This document shows positions 33,846-43,303 of a DNA stretch of 64,000 nt, piece after piece (the first letter of the stretch is position 1; the number at the start of each line of letters is the position of its first letter). The position numbers and the translations under genes were made by a program. Source of the stretch: Flectobacillus longus (GTDB lineage Bacteria; Bacteroidota; Bacteroidia; Cytophagales; Spirosomataceae); assembly GCF_030056705.1 (NCBI RefSeq), contig NZ_JASHIC010000025.1:62001-126000 (forward strand). Reading direction: 5' to 3'. The notes beneath the pieces were generated by a model. It was not told the DNA's origin. It did not search any database and saw only the letters and a program-made list of their open reading frames with translations.

Positions 33846-34496
33846 ATGGAAATCATTCAATTTGTATTACAACTTCTCAAAGATCCTTTAACTGCCCTCA
33901 CGCAGTTTATCACCGACAACGGTACGCTTACTTATGGTTTGCTGTTCCTAATTGTATTTGCCGAAACAGGTTTGGTAGTTATGCCTTTATTACCAGGCGA
34001 TTCGCTTTTATTTGCGATTGGCGTATTGGCAGCTCCTGCAACAGGTGGTAAAATCGATATTACTTTCGTTATTCCATTGTTGATTGGTGCAGCGCTTTTG
34101 GGCGATAACGTAAATTATTTTGTAGGAAAATATTTGAGTGACTTTGTTAAATCAAAAGATAAAATTCTCTTCTTAAAACGTGAGCACATCGTTAAAACAG
34201 AAGAGTTTTACGAAAAAAATGGTGGTCAAACCGTTATTATGGCTCGTTTTGTACCAATTGTACGTACTGTAGCGCCATTTGTAGCGGGTGCAGGTAGTAT
34301 GAAATATGGTAAATACATTACGTTTTGTGTAGTTGGTGCTATCGTATGGGTAACTTCTATTACTTTGTTGGGATACTTCTTGGGTAACAACGAGTGGGTA
34401 AAACACAACTTCGAAAAAGTAGTACTTGGTATCGTTGGTATTTCAGTATTGCCAATGGTTATTGGTTTCGTAAAAAGTCAATTCAGTCAAAAGTAA
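33846..34496 (+). CDS. DedA family membrane protein
   Basis: A 216-residue inner-membrane protein of the DedA (VTT) family, linked to membrane lipid (undecaprenyl phosphate or phosphatidylethanolamine) flipping. Typical blocks are FAETGLVVMPLLPGDSLLFA at about residues 39-58, NYFVGKYLSDFV and VIMARFVPIVRTVAPFVAGA, with about five hydrophobic segments. It stands alone, with terminators on both sides. Confidence 0.88.
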   Translation: MEIIQFVLQLLKDPLTALTQFITDNGTLTYGLLFLIVFAETGLVVMPLLPGDSLLFAIGVLAAPATGGKIDITFVIPLLIGAALLGDNVNYFVGKYLSDFVKSKDKILFLKREHIVKTEEFYEKNGGQTVIMARFVPIVRTVAPFVAGAGSMKYGKYITFCVVGAIVWVTSITLLGYFLGNNEWVKHNFEKVVLGIVGISVLPMVIGFVKSQFSQK

Positions 34497-34550
34497 TGTA
34501 TTGAAGACGGCACATTTGTTTTCTTCTTATCATATAAAGTATTATTTCAT

Positions 34551-34586
34551 CAAAGAGGCAAAAGTTTTCGTACTATTGCCTCTTTG
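34551..34586 (+). terminator. Terminator between dedA and aroE
   Basis: CAAAGAGGCAA and TTGCCTCTTTG form a perfect 11 bp stem with a 14 nt loop and flanking T residues, just before the aroE start. Confidence 0.75.
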
Positions 34587-34600
34587 TTTATTTTTACGCT

Positions 34601-35356
34601 ATGAAAAATTTATTTGGTCTTATTGGTTTTCCTTTGGGGCATTCGTTCTCAAAAGGATATTTTACGGAGAAATTCGAAAAAATTGGTCTTTCTCAGACAC
34701 ATACGTATGAGAAATTTGAGCTCGAAAATATTGAAGATTTTCCAGCATTACTTCAATCACATGCAGGGGAACTAAAAGGCTTAAATGTGACGATTCCTCA
34801 CAAACAAAACGTGATGGCTTATCTTGATGAAATAGATCCAGCGGCTAGTAAAATTGGTGCTGTAAATACCATCAAGTTTTTGGAGAATGGAAAAATCAAG
34901 GGCTTTAATACTGATTACTGGGGCTTTAGATGGACACTTGAAAAATGGGATGCTTTCAATGAAATTGCACCTAAAAAAGCATTAATACTCGGAAAAGGTG
35001 GCGCAGCTAAAGCCATTATTGTCGCCTTAGAAGATTTGGGATTGGAGGTGCAACTAGTTTCTCGTACCAAAGAAAGTGATACTATCACCTACGAAGAACT
35101 TACGCCAGAGGTAATGTCTGAGCACTTATTTATTGTCAATACTACACCGCTAGGAATGTATCCAAAAGTAGAGAATTGCCCCGCTATTCCTTACGAATTA
35201 TTGAGTGGAAAGCATTTACTATATGATATTGTGTATAACCCACTCGAAACTTTATTTTTGAAAAAAGGTACTGAAGCTGGCGTGCGTAGTGTTCACTTCG
35301 GACTAGAAATGCTACATGGACAAGCCGAAAAAGCTTGGGAGATTTGGAATAGCTAG
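34601..35356 (+). CDS. aroE: Shikimate dehydrogenase (AroE)
   Basis: A 251-residue NADPH-dependent enzyme that reduces 3-dehydroshikimate in aromatic amino acid synthesis. The substrate-binding start is FGLIGFPLGHSFSKGYFTEK, with the S-x-S pair. Catalytic lysine lies in LNVTIPHKQNVM. The NADPH site is ALILGKGGAAKAIIVAL (near 128). NTTPLGMYP and the late FGLEMLHGQAEKAW are family marks. The length is close to the family norm. It follows dedA but is separated by a terminator. Confidence 0.95.
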   Translation: MKNLFGLIGFPLGHSFSKGYFTEKFEKIGLSQTHTYEKFELENIEDFPALLQSHAGELKGLNVTIPHKQNVMAYLDEIDPAASKIGAVNTIKFLENGKIKGFNTDYWGFRWTLEKWDAFNEIAPKKALILGKGGAAKAIIVALEDLGLEVQLVSRTKESDTITYEELTPEVMSEHLFIVNTTPLGMYPKVENCPAIPYELLSGKHLLYDIVYNPLETLFLKKGTEAGVRSVHFGLEMLHGQAEKAWEIWNS

Positions 35357-35360
35357 ATAC

Positions 35361-35442
35361 GATTTCGGATTGGGGATTTTTGATTTTGAATTGAATTGTA
35401 TAAAAGTTTAAATCCGAAATCAAAAATCCCACATCCGAAATC
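35361..35442. terminator. Long inverted repeat between aroE and ribD (bidirectional terminator)
   Basis: Arms 35361-35386 and 35417-35442 are 26 bp with 2 mismatches, rich in GGATTTTTGATTT and AAATCAAAAATCC, with a 30 nt loop. They separate convergent genes. The repeated word ATTTCGGAT also looks like a repeat-family fragment. Confidence 0.65.
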
Positions 35443-35446
35443 AATT

Positions 35447-36505
35447 TTATTGCTCAATCGAATACCTCCACAAACTATTATCGCCTATTTCTTTTCTATC
35501 TATTAAGCCTTCTGTTAGTGTTGGTGCCATGATACCCGCTCCTATTGCTTGCGGACTAATCCAGCGATATGCTTCATCCCATAGTCCAGCATCGATACAG
35601 GATTGTAGTAATGCTGTGCCTCCTTCGACAATGACCGACTGAATTTTTCGTTGGTATAAATCATCTAAAATCATCGGAAGCCAAGAGTTTTCTGCCTCCA
35701 TTTGGACATAAGAAATATGCCCTTTTTGTTCTGACTTAATGGAATTATAGCAAATTGTAGGCGTTGTTCCTGCATAAATAGCCGAATCCTCCGCTACTTG
35801 TAAATGTTTATCAATCAACACTCTTATCGGATTCTTACCCGTCCAAAAACGTGTATTTAGTGAAGGGTTATCATATTGTGCCGTTCGTGTGCCCACCATA
35901 ATAGCATCCTCCTCCGAGCGCAATTGATGTGTCCAACGTCTGGATAAGGCATTGGAAATTTGAACCGCTTGGAAATTGGGTAAGGCTATTTTACCATCGG
36001 TCGATTCTGCCCATTTGAGAATAATATAAGGTCGTTTTTTTTCGAAAAAGGTAAAAAAACGGCGATTCAACACACGTCCTTTTTCTTCTAAAACACCCGA
36101 TATGACTTCAATTCCTGCATCTCTCAATTTCTGAATACCTTTTCCTGCTACCAAAGGGTTGGGATCATCGTTACAGATATACACTCGACGTACTTGATGT
36201 TTGACCAATAAATCGGCGCAAGGAGGTGTTTTACCAAAATGCGAACAAGGTTCGAGCGTCACAAACACATCGGATTCGGGCAAAAGGTTTTGGTCTTTTA
36301 CATCTGCTACCGCATTGACTTCGGCATGCCAATGCCCATAGCGTTGATGCCAACCTTCGCCAATTATTTTTCCTTGATGTACAATTACGCATCCTACCAT
36401 GGGGTTCGGAGATACATTTCCTGCTCCCAATTGGGCTAGGTCAAGGGCACGTTGCATGAAGGCATTTATTTGAGTATCGCTCAAAACATGATTATTCTTC
36501 GACAT
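35447..36505 (-). CDS. ribD: Riboflavin biosynthesis deaminase/reductase (RibD)
   Basis: A 352-residue bifunctional enzyme: deaminase, then reductase, of the pyrimidine intermediate of riboflavin. The zinc-dependent cytidine-deaminase-like part has HAEVNAV and PCSHFGKTPPC (zinc ligands His and two Cys) within the first 100 residues. The reductase part follows from about 155 (YIILKWAESTDGKIAL, VGTRTAQYDNPSLNTR) and has VEGGTALLQS. Riboflavin feeds the FAD of the nitrate reductase as well as general metabolism. It is not in an operon with other rib genes. Confidence 0.95.
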   Translation of the reverse strand: MSKNNHVLSDTQINAFMQRALDLAQLGAGNVSPNPMVGCVIVHQGKIIGEGWHQRYGHWHAEVNAVADVKDQNLLPESDVFVTLEPCSHFGKTPPCADLLVKHQVRRVYICNDDPNPLVAGKGIQKLRDAGIEVISGVLEEKGRVLNRRFFTFFEKKRPYIILKWAESTDGKIALPNFQAVQISNALSRRWTHQLRSEEDAIMVGTRTAQYDNPSLNTRFWTGKNPIRVLIDKHLQVAEDSAIYAGTTPTICYNSIKSEQKGHISYVQMEAENSWLPMILDDLYQRKIQSVIVEGGTALLQSCIDAGLWDEAYRWISPQAIGAGIMAPTLTEGLIDRKEIGDNSLWRYSIEQ

Positions 36506-36633
36506 TTCTGTAATTTTGTATATTCATCAGTGAAAAAGAAAAGCACTCGTATAGGCTAACGACATAAAAAACATCTTTGCTTTTATCTAAAGTAAAAAAC
36601 CTATATCCAATCGCTTAAAATTTATTATTCTCC

Positions 36634-37485
36634 ATGACTCAATCATCCAAGCAACTATTTGCGGATTTGGTAGCCGAAATTACGGCAGTTTACTCAGAAA
36701 ACGAAGCAAAAAGCATGGTCTATCTTTTGCTTGATACACTTGTGGGTCTTTCAAAAACAGACATACTTGTCGACAAGCCTGTAAACATTAATATAGATTT
36801 TGCCCCACTTGTGGCTCGTATCAAGTCCTTCGAGCCAATACAGTATGTACTAGGCGTTGGTGATTTTTATGGAAGACTTTTTCACGTTAGTCCATCAACT
36901 CTTATTCCTCGACCCGAAACTGAGGAACTTATAGAACCTATCGTTACCTTTGCCCAAAATTTAGGGTACCCAACTACTATACTTGATATTGGTACTGGGA
37001 CAGGATGTATTGCCATTACAATTGCTTGTGAAATACAAAATGGCGCTGTTATTGCTTATGATATTTCGGAAGAAGCACTGAGCGTTGCCAAGCAAAATAA
37101 TGAACGCCACCAAGCAGGTGTTCAATTTGTTCAGAAGGATATTTTGACTTACCAACACGAAAAATCAGAGCAACTTTTTGATATAATTGTAAGCAATCCA
37201 CCTTATGTGACACATCGGGAAAAAGATGAAATGGAGGCTAATGTACTCGACTATGAGCCACATTTAGCACTTTTTGTAGAAAATGACAATCCTTTGATTT
37301 TTTATAAAGCCATTGCCAATTATGCCTCTTTGAATTTGGCAAACAATGGTTTTTTTATAGTAGAAATCAACCAGTACTTAGGCGCGGAAACAGCCCAAGT
37401 TTTTGAAGAGAAAGGATTCGTAGAGATAGAAATTATCAAGGATATGTTTGGGAGAGAAAGATTTATCAAAGGAAGAAAACAATAA
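36634..37485 (+). CDS. prmC: Release factor glutamine methyltransferase (PrmC/HemK)
   Basis: A 283-residue SAM-dependent methyltransferase that modifies the GGQ glutamine of peptide-chain release factors. Motif I is LDIGTGTGCIAITIAC at about residues 115-130, and the catalytic NPPYVT motif lies near 187-192 (IIVSNPPYVTHREKDEM). The N-terminal helical part matches the family. It starts 128 bp upstream of nothing else related; ribD is divergent. Confidence 0.95.
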   Translation: MTQSSKQLFADLVAEITAVYSENEAKSMVYLLLDTLVGLSKTDILVDKPVNINIDFAPLVARIKSFEPIQYVLGVGDFYGRLFHVSPSTLIPRPETEELIEPIVTFAQNLGYPTTILDIGTGTGCIAITIACEIQNGAVIAYDISEEALSVAKQNNERHQAGVQFVQKDILTYQHEKSEQLFDIIVSNPPYVTHREKDEMEANVLDYEPHLALFVENDNPLIFYKAIANYASLNLANNGFFIVEINQYLGAETAQVFEEKGFVEIEIIKDMFGRERFIKGRKQ

Positions 37486-37628
37486 CAGTGAAATTTATCC
37501 ATTTTCTGATTATTCAAATGGGTTAATTCTCTTCTTTATTGTACATTTATTAATAACATATCATACCATCTTTAACGAAAGCATTGCCCTGTATTTTACC
37601 TATCACACAACTTGAACTTTAAAGATTT

Positions 37629-38579
37629 ATGTCTGAACATTACAACCTTACTGTTTCGATTATCATTCCTTGTTTTAATGAGGAGCAGGTGATTATGTAC
37701 ACTTATGAGCGAGTGTCTAAAACCATGCAATCTTTTGGGCATAAAGGCTATGAAATCATTTTTATCAACGATGGCAGTCGTGATCGTACGTTATCTATTC
37801 TGAAAGAAATTGCTCAGAAAGATGCTAACGTCAAAATTATTGGATTTTCTCGAAACTTTGGTCACCAGCCTGCTGTAACCGCAGGGATCCAAGCTTGTAC
37901 AGGCGATGTAGCCATTATTATTGATGCCGATTTGCAAGACCCTCCAGAGTTGTTTCCAGATATGATAAAAATGCACCTCGAACAAAATGCCAATGTGGTG
38001 TATGGGATGCGTGAAAAACGTAAGGGTGAAACGTTCTTCAAAAAAATTACGGCACGTATGTTTTATCGTACCATCAATTTCCTATCAGATACTCCTTTAC
38101 CTGTGGATACTGGTGATTTTAGATTAATCGATAAGCACGTTATTGAAGCATTTAAAGCTTTTCCAGAAAAGAACAAATATATTAGAGGACTCATTTCATG
38201 GATTGGTTTCAAGCAAGTACCAATCATGTATGTGCGTGAAGAAAGATTTGCAGGAGAAACAAAATATCCTCTTTCTAAAATGCTCAAATTTGCCTCTACA
38301 AGTTTGTTGTATTTCAGTAAAAAACCTCTCAAACTCGCTCTGGGTTTAGGAAGTCTTAGCTTGATTGTAGGATTAGCTTTAGGAGTTTGGGTTCTTACAG
38401 GACTTATTTTCAGGCCCGAAACCTTAGTGCCAGGTTGGGCATCAACAGTGATTGCAGTTATCTTCTTTGGAGGTGTTCAATTACTTACGATAGGTGTTTT
38501 AGGAGAATATTTGGGTAATATGTTTGAAGAAATCAAAAACAGACCAGAATATATCATTTACGAAAAAGTAAATTTTTAA
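37629..38579 (+). CDS. Glycosyltransferase family 2, GtrB/DPM1-like, membrane-anchored
   Basis: A 316-residue glycosyltransferase. N-terminal GT-A domain: SIIIPCFNEEQV, FINDGSRDRTL, then IDADLQDPPELFPDMI (the DxD-type site) and GMREKRKGETFFKK. Two C-terminal hydrophobic segments follow (LGLGSLSLIVGLALGVWV; VIAVIFFGGVQLLTIGVLG). This is the plan of GtrB and polyprenyl-phosphate glucosyl/arabinose transferases, which load a sugar on undecaprenyl phosphate. It is convergent with a GT-C-like membrane protein next to it, a possible donor/acceptor pair. Confidence 0.88.
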   Translation: MSEHYNLTVSIIIPCFNEEQVIMYTYERVSKTMQSFGHKGYEIIFINDGSRDRTLSILKEIAQKDANVKIIGFSRNFGHQPAVTAGIQACTGDVAIIIDADLQDPPELFPDMIKMHLEQNANVVYGMREKRKGETFFKKITARMFYRTINFLSDTPLPVDTGDFRLIDKHVIEAFKAFPEKNKYIRGLISWIGFKQVPIMYVREERFAGETKYPLSKMLKFASTSLLYFSKKPLKLALGLGSLSLIVGLALGVWVLTGLIFRPETLVPGWASTVIAVIFFGGVQLLTIGVLGEYLGNMFEEIKNRPEYIIYEKVNF

Positions 38580-38601
38580 TAAAAAGCAAAGGTGAGTATT
38601 T

Positions 38602-38639
38602 CAAAAAAGGCTGATGAATTTGTTCATCAGCCTTTTTTG
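38602..38639. terminator. Bidirectional terminator between the two glycosyltransferase-like genes
   Basis: CAAAAAAGGCTGATGAA pairs with TTCATCAGCCTTTTTTG in a perfect 17 bp stem, T-tracts on both strands, between two convergent genes. Confidence 0.88.
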
Positions 38640-38657
38640 TGAAACACCTATGATAAT

Positions 38658-40256
38658 TTATTTCAAACGATAGATGCTAATCACTTTATTTCCATCTACT
38701 TCTACGTTGAATACCTCTTTTGAAGGAACTAAATAAGCAGAAAAATCAGGATTGAAATTAAAATGACGATATTCTGTAATAAAATAGTCTGCTTGGTTAA
38801 TGTCACTCACAAATTTTAGTGCATCTTTTTCGCTTTTTCCCAAGTTATACGAAGCGCAAATATTTCCATTAATTTTGACTTTTGCTCCTTTCTGACTGTG
38901 TATTTTCAAATAGTCTAATGCTTGCTTATAAGAAGTACCCCAATAATCCATCTCAAATTTTTTGTCGACATGATTTCCTGCCAAAACATTAAAATATACA
39001 TTTTGATAGGGGTGATTTTTCACAATCCAAGCAAGTAGATATACCACTACCAACACATTCAAACCGATAAAGCCTCCTGCTACAGCAGGCTTCCATCCCT
39101 TCAGAAAGTCTTCAATCGTAACAATTCCCAATGTGGCAAGATACACAAACCCAGCGTAAGTAAAATACAAGTGGCGCCAACCATCATACAAGGTTGAATC
39201 TAATACGACAACACTTAAAATGGGGCCGACAAAAAGTCCTAGAAAAAACAAATTGATGTACGTAAGTGGATTCCTATATTCTGTTATCCATTGTTTTAAG
39301 GTTACAACAACACCTATCAATGCCAACAAAAGAAAAGGAATTGGCGTAGTAATCACAATCCAAATCAAAGCATAATAACGAGGCAAATCAGGGGCGGTAT
39401 AATATTGACCTTCAAACAATACTGGCGCATTCAATGGATATTTACTCAGGTTTTCGAATACCTCAATAAAGTGCCCGATGGGGTTTGTCCACAAATAAGG
39501 GAAAGCAATGTAAAAAGTCAGCAAATACACGATAAGCATGCTTGCCAACATTTTGAGTTTTTGGATTAAGTCTTTTTCTTGTGTAAAAAAATGTTTTAAG
39601 ACTATTGCTCCTCCAAAAATCAGTGGAAGAAAAATGCCTACAATACGCAAAGCCGTAGCCAATCCCATAACCAAACCTAGCCCAATAGCATACTTGTAAT
39701 TAGTTCCTTTCAAAATTTTGAACCCTAAATAACCAGCAATTACAAAAAGGGATAACAGCGGTAAATCTTTAGGGTTATAGAATGACTCTGCCAAAAAACG
39801 GGGCGAAAACACATAGATAAAGCACCCCAACAAACTGATATATTGTTTCTGGAATCTTTCAGAAAGAAGTTTATACAAGAAAATAATGGATAGCGCAAAA
39901 ATCAAAAAAGTCGATAAATGCCAAAGTCGATATACTCCTAATTCGTCGTCGATGCCCAACCCTTTTTCTAATACTACCATCGGAAAAGCAAACAGCGCAC
40001 CATGGTCTCTATCTCGATAATGCTCCATGTCTGGTGCATTTTTCAAATCAGGCGGAATCACCTTCGAAGCCATACTTGGTGCCAATTGTCGAGCTACGTG
40101 AATAATATTCATAATCCCGATATGACGCTCAGTGCCTTCATCATACGAAACACCATAATCTTTATAAACCAAAAGCCCACTGATAAAGTAAATCACAAAT
40201 AAAATGATAGGGAGTTTGGACGTATTGAGCAGACGACTAAAAAAGTTCAACTTCAT
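38658..40256 (-). CDS. Multi-pass membrane protein, GT-C glycosyltransferase-like
   Basis: A 532-residue protein with about 10-12 hydrophobic segments (LPIILFVIYFISGLLVYKDY, WHLSTFLIFALSIIFLYKLL and others). The first loop has YGVSYDEGTERH, with acidic residues where GT-C enzymes bind lipid-linked sugar, and SFYNPKDLPLLSLF and a C-terminal soluble domain (KINGNICASYNLG). This is consistent with a GT-C (ArnT/PMT-like) transferase using a polyprenyl-phosphate sugar. ATG at 40256 is used; a TTG two codons upstream is unlikely. Not closely assigned to a named family. It is convergent with the GtrB-like gene. Confidence 0.6.
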   Translation of the reverse strand: MKLNFFSRLLNTSKLPIILFVIYFISGLLVYKDYGVSYDEGTERHIGIMNIIHVARQLAPSMASKVIPPDLKNAPDMEHYRDRDHGALFAFPMVVLEKGLGIDDELGVYRLWHLSTFLIFALSIIFLYKLLSERFQKQYISLLGCFIYVFSPRFLAESFYNPKDLPLLSLFVIAGYLGFKILKGTNYKYAIGLGLVMGLATALRIVGIFLPLIFGGAIVLKHFFTQEKDLIQKLKMLASMLIVYLLTFYIAFPYLWTNPIGHFIEVFENLSKYPLNAPVLFEGQYYTAPDLPRYYALIWIVITTPIPFLLLALIGVVVTLKQWITEYRNPLTYINLFFLGLFVGPILSVVVLDSTLYDGWRHLYFTYAGFVYLATLGIVTIEDFLKGWKPAVAGGFIGLNVLVVVYLLAWIVKNHPYQNVYFNVLAGNHVDKKFEMDYWGTSYKQALDYLKIHSQKGAKVKINGNICASYNLGKSEKDALKFVSDINQADYFITEYRHFNFNPDFSAYLVPSKEVFNVEVDGNKVISIYRLK

Positions 40257-40668
40257 ATACAATAGTGTTGGGTTAAGTGGAAGTGATGAGTATTAGCTCA
40301 AATGTTTTTGAGATTTTTCAGAGTAAGCCTATCGATGAATAATAACCATAAAATATGTCACAAAACCTATGCCCAAATGTATATTTCATAACAATATTTT
40401 TACATCATCGCTATAAATTATCCATAAAGTAAAAGAGAACAGGGACAAAGTTATTTATATACTATCAAATGCTATTTTATAAATATATTTTATTCAGTCC
40501 TCATTTATCATATTCGCTTTGTCAAACATTTGAGCTTTTGGAAGCATTTGAAGGTCATTTTTATAAAATATAACAATTCAAAGAAAAAAATAAAATAGTA
40601 TGCTTGCATAACAATTTTATTTTTCTTTAACTTTACCTATCGAATCAAAATCTCATAAACATATTACA
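40257..40668. other. Divergent promoter region, no gene seen
   Basis: A 412 bp AT-rich gap between the membrane transferase (minus) and fadN (plus). No clear palindrome or promoter pair was recognised. Confidence 0.4.
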
Positions 40669-43068
40669 ATGAACCGTTCAATCAAGAAAGTAGCTGTGTT
40701 AGGGTCAGGCATCATGGGAAGCCGTATTGCCTGCCACTTTGCCAATATTGGATGCGAGGTGCTCTTGTTAGACATCGTTCCTCGTGAACCCAACGATGCT
40801 GAAAAAGCGAAAGGTCTTACTTTAGAATCGCCTGCGGTACGTAATCGTATTGTCAATGAGGCATTTCAGAATACGCTCAAAGCTAATCCTGCCGCACTCT
40901 ATTCTACGGCATTTGCTAACCGTGTCAAGCTTGGCAACTTCGATGATAATCTCGCCGAAATCAAGAATTATGATTGGGTGATTGAGGTCATTGTAGAAAA
41001 CTTAGCCATTAAAAAGAGTCTTTTCGAAAAAGTAGATGCTCTTCGTAAGCCCGGCACGCTAATTACCTCAAATACATCGGGTATTCCGATTCATTTGATG
41101 GCAGAAGGTCGTTCTGAAGATTTCCAAAAACATTTTTGCGGAACGCACTTCTTTAATCCTCCTCGCTATTTGAAGCTATTGGAAGTAATTCCAACACCTC
41201 AGACGGATAGTAGTGTGGTAGACTTCTTGATGCACTATGGTGATAGATTTTTAGGAAAAACTACCGTATTATGTAAAGATACCCCTGCTTTTATTGCCAA
41301 CCGTGTAGGTGTTTACAGCATGATGAAAACCATGCAAGTAGTGGCCGAAATGGGCTTGACAGTTGAGGAGGTAGATAAGCTGACTTCGGTAGTCGTAGGT
41401 CGTCCTAAATCAGGAACTTTCCGTTTGTCTGACTTGGTCGGCTTGGATACTACGATTAACGTTTCAAACAACCTATATGCGGCACTCACGCATGACGAGT
41501 CAAGAGATGCTTTTGTTTTACCAGAAATGATTAAAAAACTTCAGGAAAACAAATGGCTAGGTGACAAAACGGGTCAAGGTTTTTACAAGAAAATCAAAGG
41601 TGCTGGTGGTAAGTCAGAAATTTTGGCTTTAAACCTTCAAACTTTTGAATATGAACCTTCTCAAAAAGTAAAATTCGATGTTTTCGAAAAAACAAAATCT
41701 CTAGCTTTAAAAGACCGTTTTGCTGTATTGTTAGCAGATAAAGGCAAAGCTGGAGAGTTTTATCGTAAAACCATTTTGGATGGTTTTAGATATGTTACCT
41801 ATCGCATTCCAGAAATTGCTGACGAGCTATATCGCATCGATGCTGCCATTTGCGCAGGTTTTGGTTGGGAAATGGGCATTTTCGAAACATGGGACGCCCT
41901 AGGTTTGCAAAAAGGTCTAGAACTCATGAAAGCCGAAGGCATGGAACCTGCCTCATGGGTTCATGAGATGATTGAAAGTGGCGTAAACTCATTCTATAAA
42001 AAAGAGGGTGGCAAGCGTCTTTACTACGATATTCCAAGCAAAAGCTACAAGCTTATCCCAGGTACAGAATCATTTATTATTCTTGAAAACCTCTCAGATG
42101 GTATCGTTTGGAAAAACGGCGAAAGTCATATTTATGATTTAGGGGATGGAATTCTTGGTTTAGAGTTCCGCTCAAAAATGAATACGTTTGGAGCGGGAGT
42201 TATTGAGGGCGTTCACAAAGCTATCAATCTAGCAGAAAAAGATTTCCGTGGTTTGGTGATTGGTAATGATAGTACCGAAGCATTTTCGGCAGGTGCCAAC
42301 TTAGCCATGCTATTTATGTATGCTGTCGAACAAGAGTTTGACGAAGTAAACCTCATGATTGCGCAATTCCAGCAGACCATGATGCGCGTTCGTTACTCGT
42401 CGATTCCTGTTGTAGTCGCACCTCATACGCTTGCACTTGGTGGTGGTTGCGAAATTACCTTACACGCTGACCGTGTGGTAGCAGCAGCCGAAACTTATAT
42501 TGGTCTTGTAGAAGTGGGTGTAGGTTTAATTCCTGCGGGTGGCGGTACCAAAGAAATGGCACTACGCTGTTCTGACCTCTACAAAGCTGGTGACCCAGAG
42601 CTCAATATTTTGCAATCAGCCTTCATGAACATTGCGACAGCCAAAGTAAGTACTTCGGGTTATGAAGCATTTGACATGAACTATTTCCGTCGTGGCGACG
42701 AGGTTGTGCTCAATCGCAGTCGTTTGATAGCCGATGCCAAACATGCTGCCATAGAGTTAGCAGAAGCTGGTTATACCCAACCTAAACAACGTAACGACAT
42801 CAGAGTTCAAGGAAAAGCAGGTATCGCGTTGTTTAAAGCAGGTATTACCTCAATGTTAATGGGTAAATATATCTCTGAACACGATGCCAAGATTGCCAAC
42901 AAATTGGCTTATGCCATTTGCGGAGGAGACTTGAGTTATCCACAAAATGTAACGGAGCAATACCTTCTTGATCTTGAGCGTGAGGCATTTTTATCACTCT
43001 CAGGCGAGCGTAAGACCTTGGAGCGCATCCAAAGCCTTCTTAATGGAGGAAAACCGCTTAGAAATTAA
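40669..43068 (+). CDS. fadN: Fused 3-hydroxyacyl-CoA dehydrogenase / enoyl-CoA hydratase (FadN-type)
   Basis: A 799-residue beta-oxidation enzyme. N-terminal NAD-binding domain (VAVLGSGIMGSRIACHFANI, residues 8-27), then SNTSGIPIHLMAEG and the HFFNPPRYLKLLEVIPT active-site block (3-hydroxyacyl-CoA dehydrogenase). C-terminal crotonase fold: FSAGANLAMLFMYAVEQ, then HTLALGGGCEITLHADRVV and VGVGLIPAGGGTKEMAL. The order dehydrogenase first and hydratase last is that of Bacillus FadN rather than E. coli FadB/FadJ. It is followed by the thiolase gene, so the two probably form an operon. Confidence 0.92.
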   Translation: MNRSIKKVAVLGSGIMGSRIACHFANIGCEVLLLDIVPREPNDAEKAKGLTLESPAVRNRIVNEAFQNTLKANPAALYSTAFANRVKLGNFDDNLAEIKNYDWVIEVIVENLAIKKSLFEKVDALRKPGTLITSNTSGIPIHLMAEGRSEDFQKHFCGTHFFNPPRYLKLLEVIPTPQTDSSVVDFLMHYGDRFLGKTTVLCKDTPAFIANRVGVYSMMKTMQVVAEMGLTVEEVDKLTSVVVGRPKSGTFRLSDLVGLDTTINVSNNLYAALTHDESRDAFVLPEMIKKLQENKWLGDKTGQGFYKKIKGAGGKSEILALNLQTFEYEPSQKVKFDVFEKTKSLALKDRFAVLLADKGKAGEFYRKTILDGFRYVTYRIPEIADELYRIDAAICAGFGWEMGIFETWDALGLQKGLELMKAEGMEPASWVHEMIESGVNSFYKKEGGKRLYYDIPSKSYKLIPGTESFIILENLSDGIVWKNGESHIYDLGDGILGLEFRSKMNTFGAGVIEGVHKAINLAEKDFRGLVIGNDSTEAFSAGANLAMLFMYAVEQEFDEVNLMIAQFQQTMMRVRYSSIPVVVAPHTLALGGGCEITLHADRVVAAAETYIGLVEVGVGLIPAGGGTKEMALRCSDLYKAGDPELNILQSAFMNIATAKVSTSGYEAFDMNYFRRGDEVVLNRSRLIADAKHAAIELAEAGYTQPKQRNDIRVQGKAGIALFKAGITSMLMGKYISEHDAKIANKLAYAICGGDLSYPQNVTEQYLLDLEREAFLSLSGERKTLERIQSLLNGGKPLRN

Positions 43069-43079
43069 GAGGGAGTATG

Positions 43080-43270
43080 AATGTAGAATTGCGAGTGGTG
43101 AGTTATGAATATAAAATCATAATTCACAATATTTTATCTCAACAATTAATTCAACTTATTTTTACCCGTAATAGGCATTAAGCTATATGCCATAAGCTAA
43201 AAGTATAAGCGTTTTTCTAAAAAATCATGAATACCTTTTTTGCTTAATGCCTACAGCTTATTGCCTAATT
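43080..43270. repeat. Composite inverted-repeat region between fadN and fadA
   Basis: First block (about 43080-43132) has GAATTGCGAGTGGTGAGTT and an inverted ATTCACAAT. Second block has AGGCATTAAGCTATATGCC (43173-43191) and, inverted, GCTTAATGCCTACAGCTTA (43242-43260). Both belong to the dispersed families seen at 9585-9794, 19730-19762 and 46620-46685. It overlaps no required coding sequence; fadA starts at 43304. Confidence 0.55.
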
Positions 43271-43303
43271 TCATTTTTCTTATTCAAAATCCAGAATCAA
43301 ACC

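Noticed and set aside
43247-43303. Upstream extension of fadA
   Set aside because: The extra 19 residues fall in dispersed repeat sequence, and MNAYIVAGYRTAVG at 43304 is the usual thiolase start.
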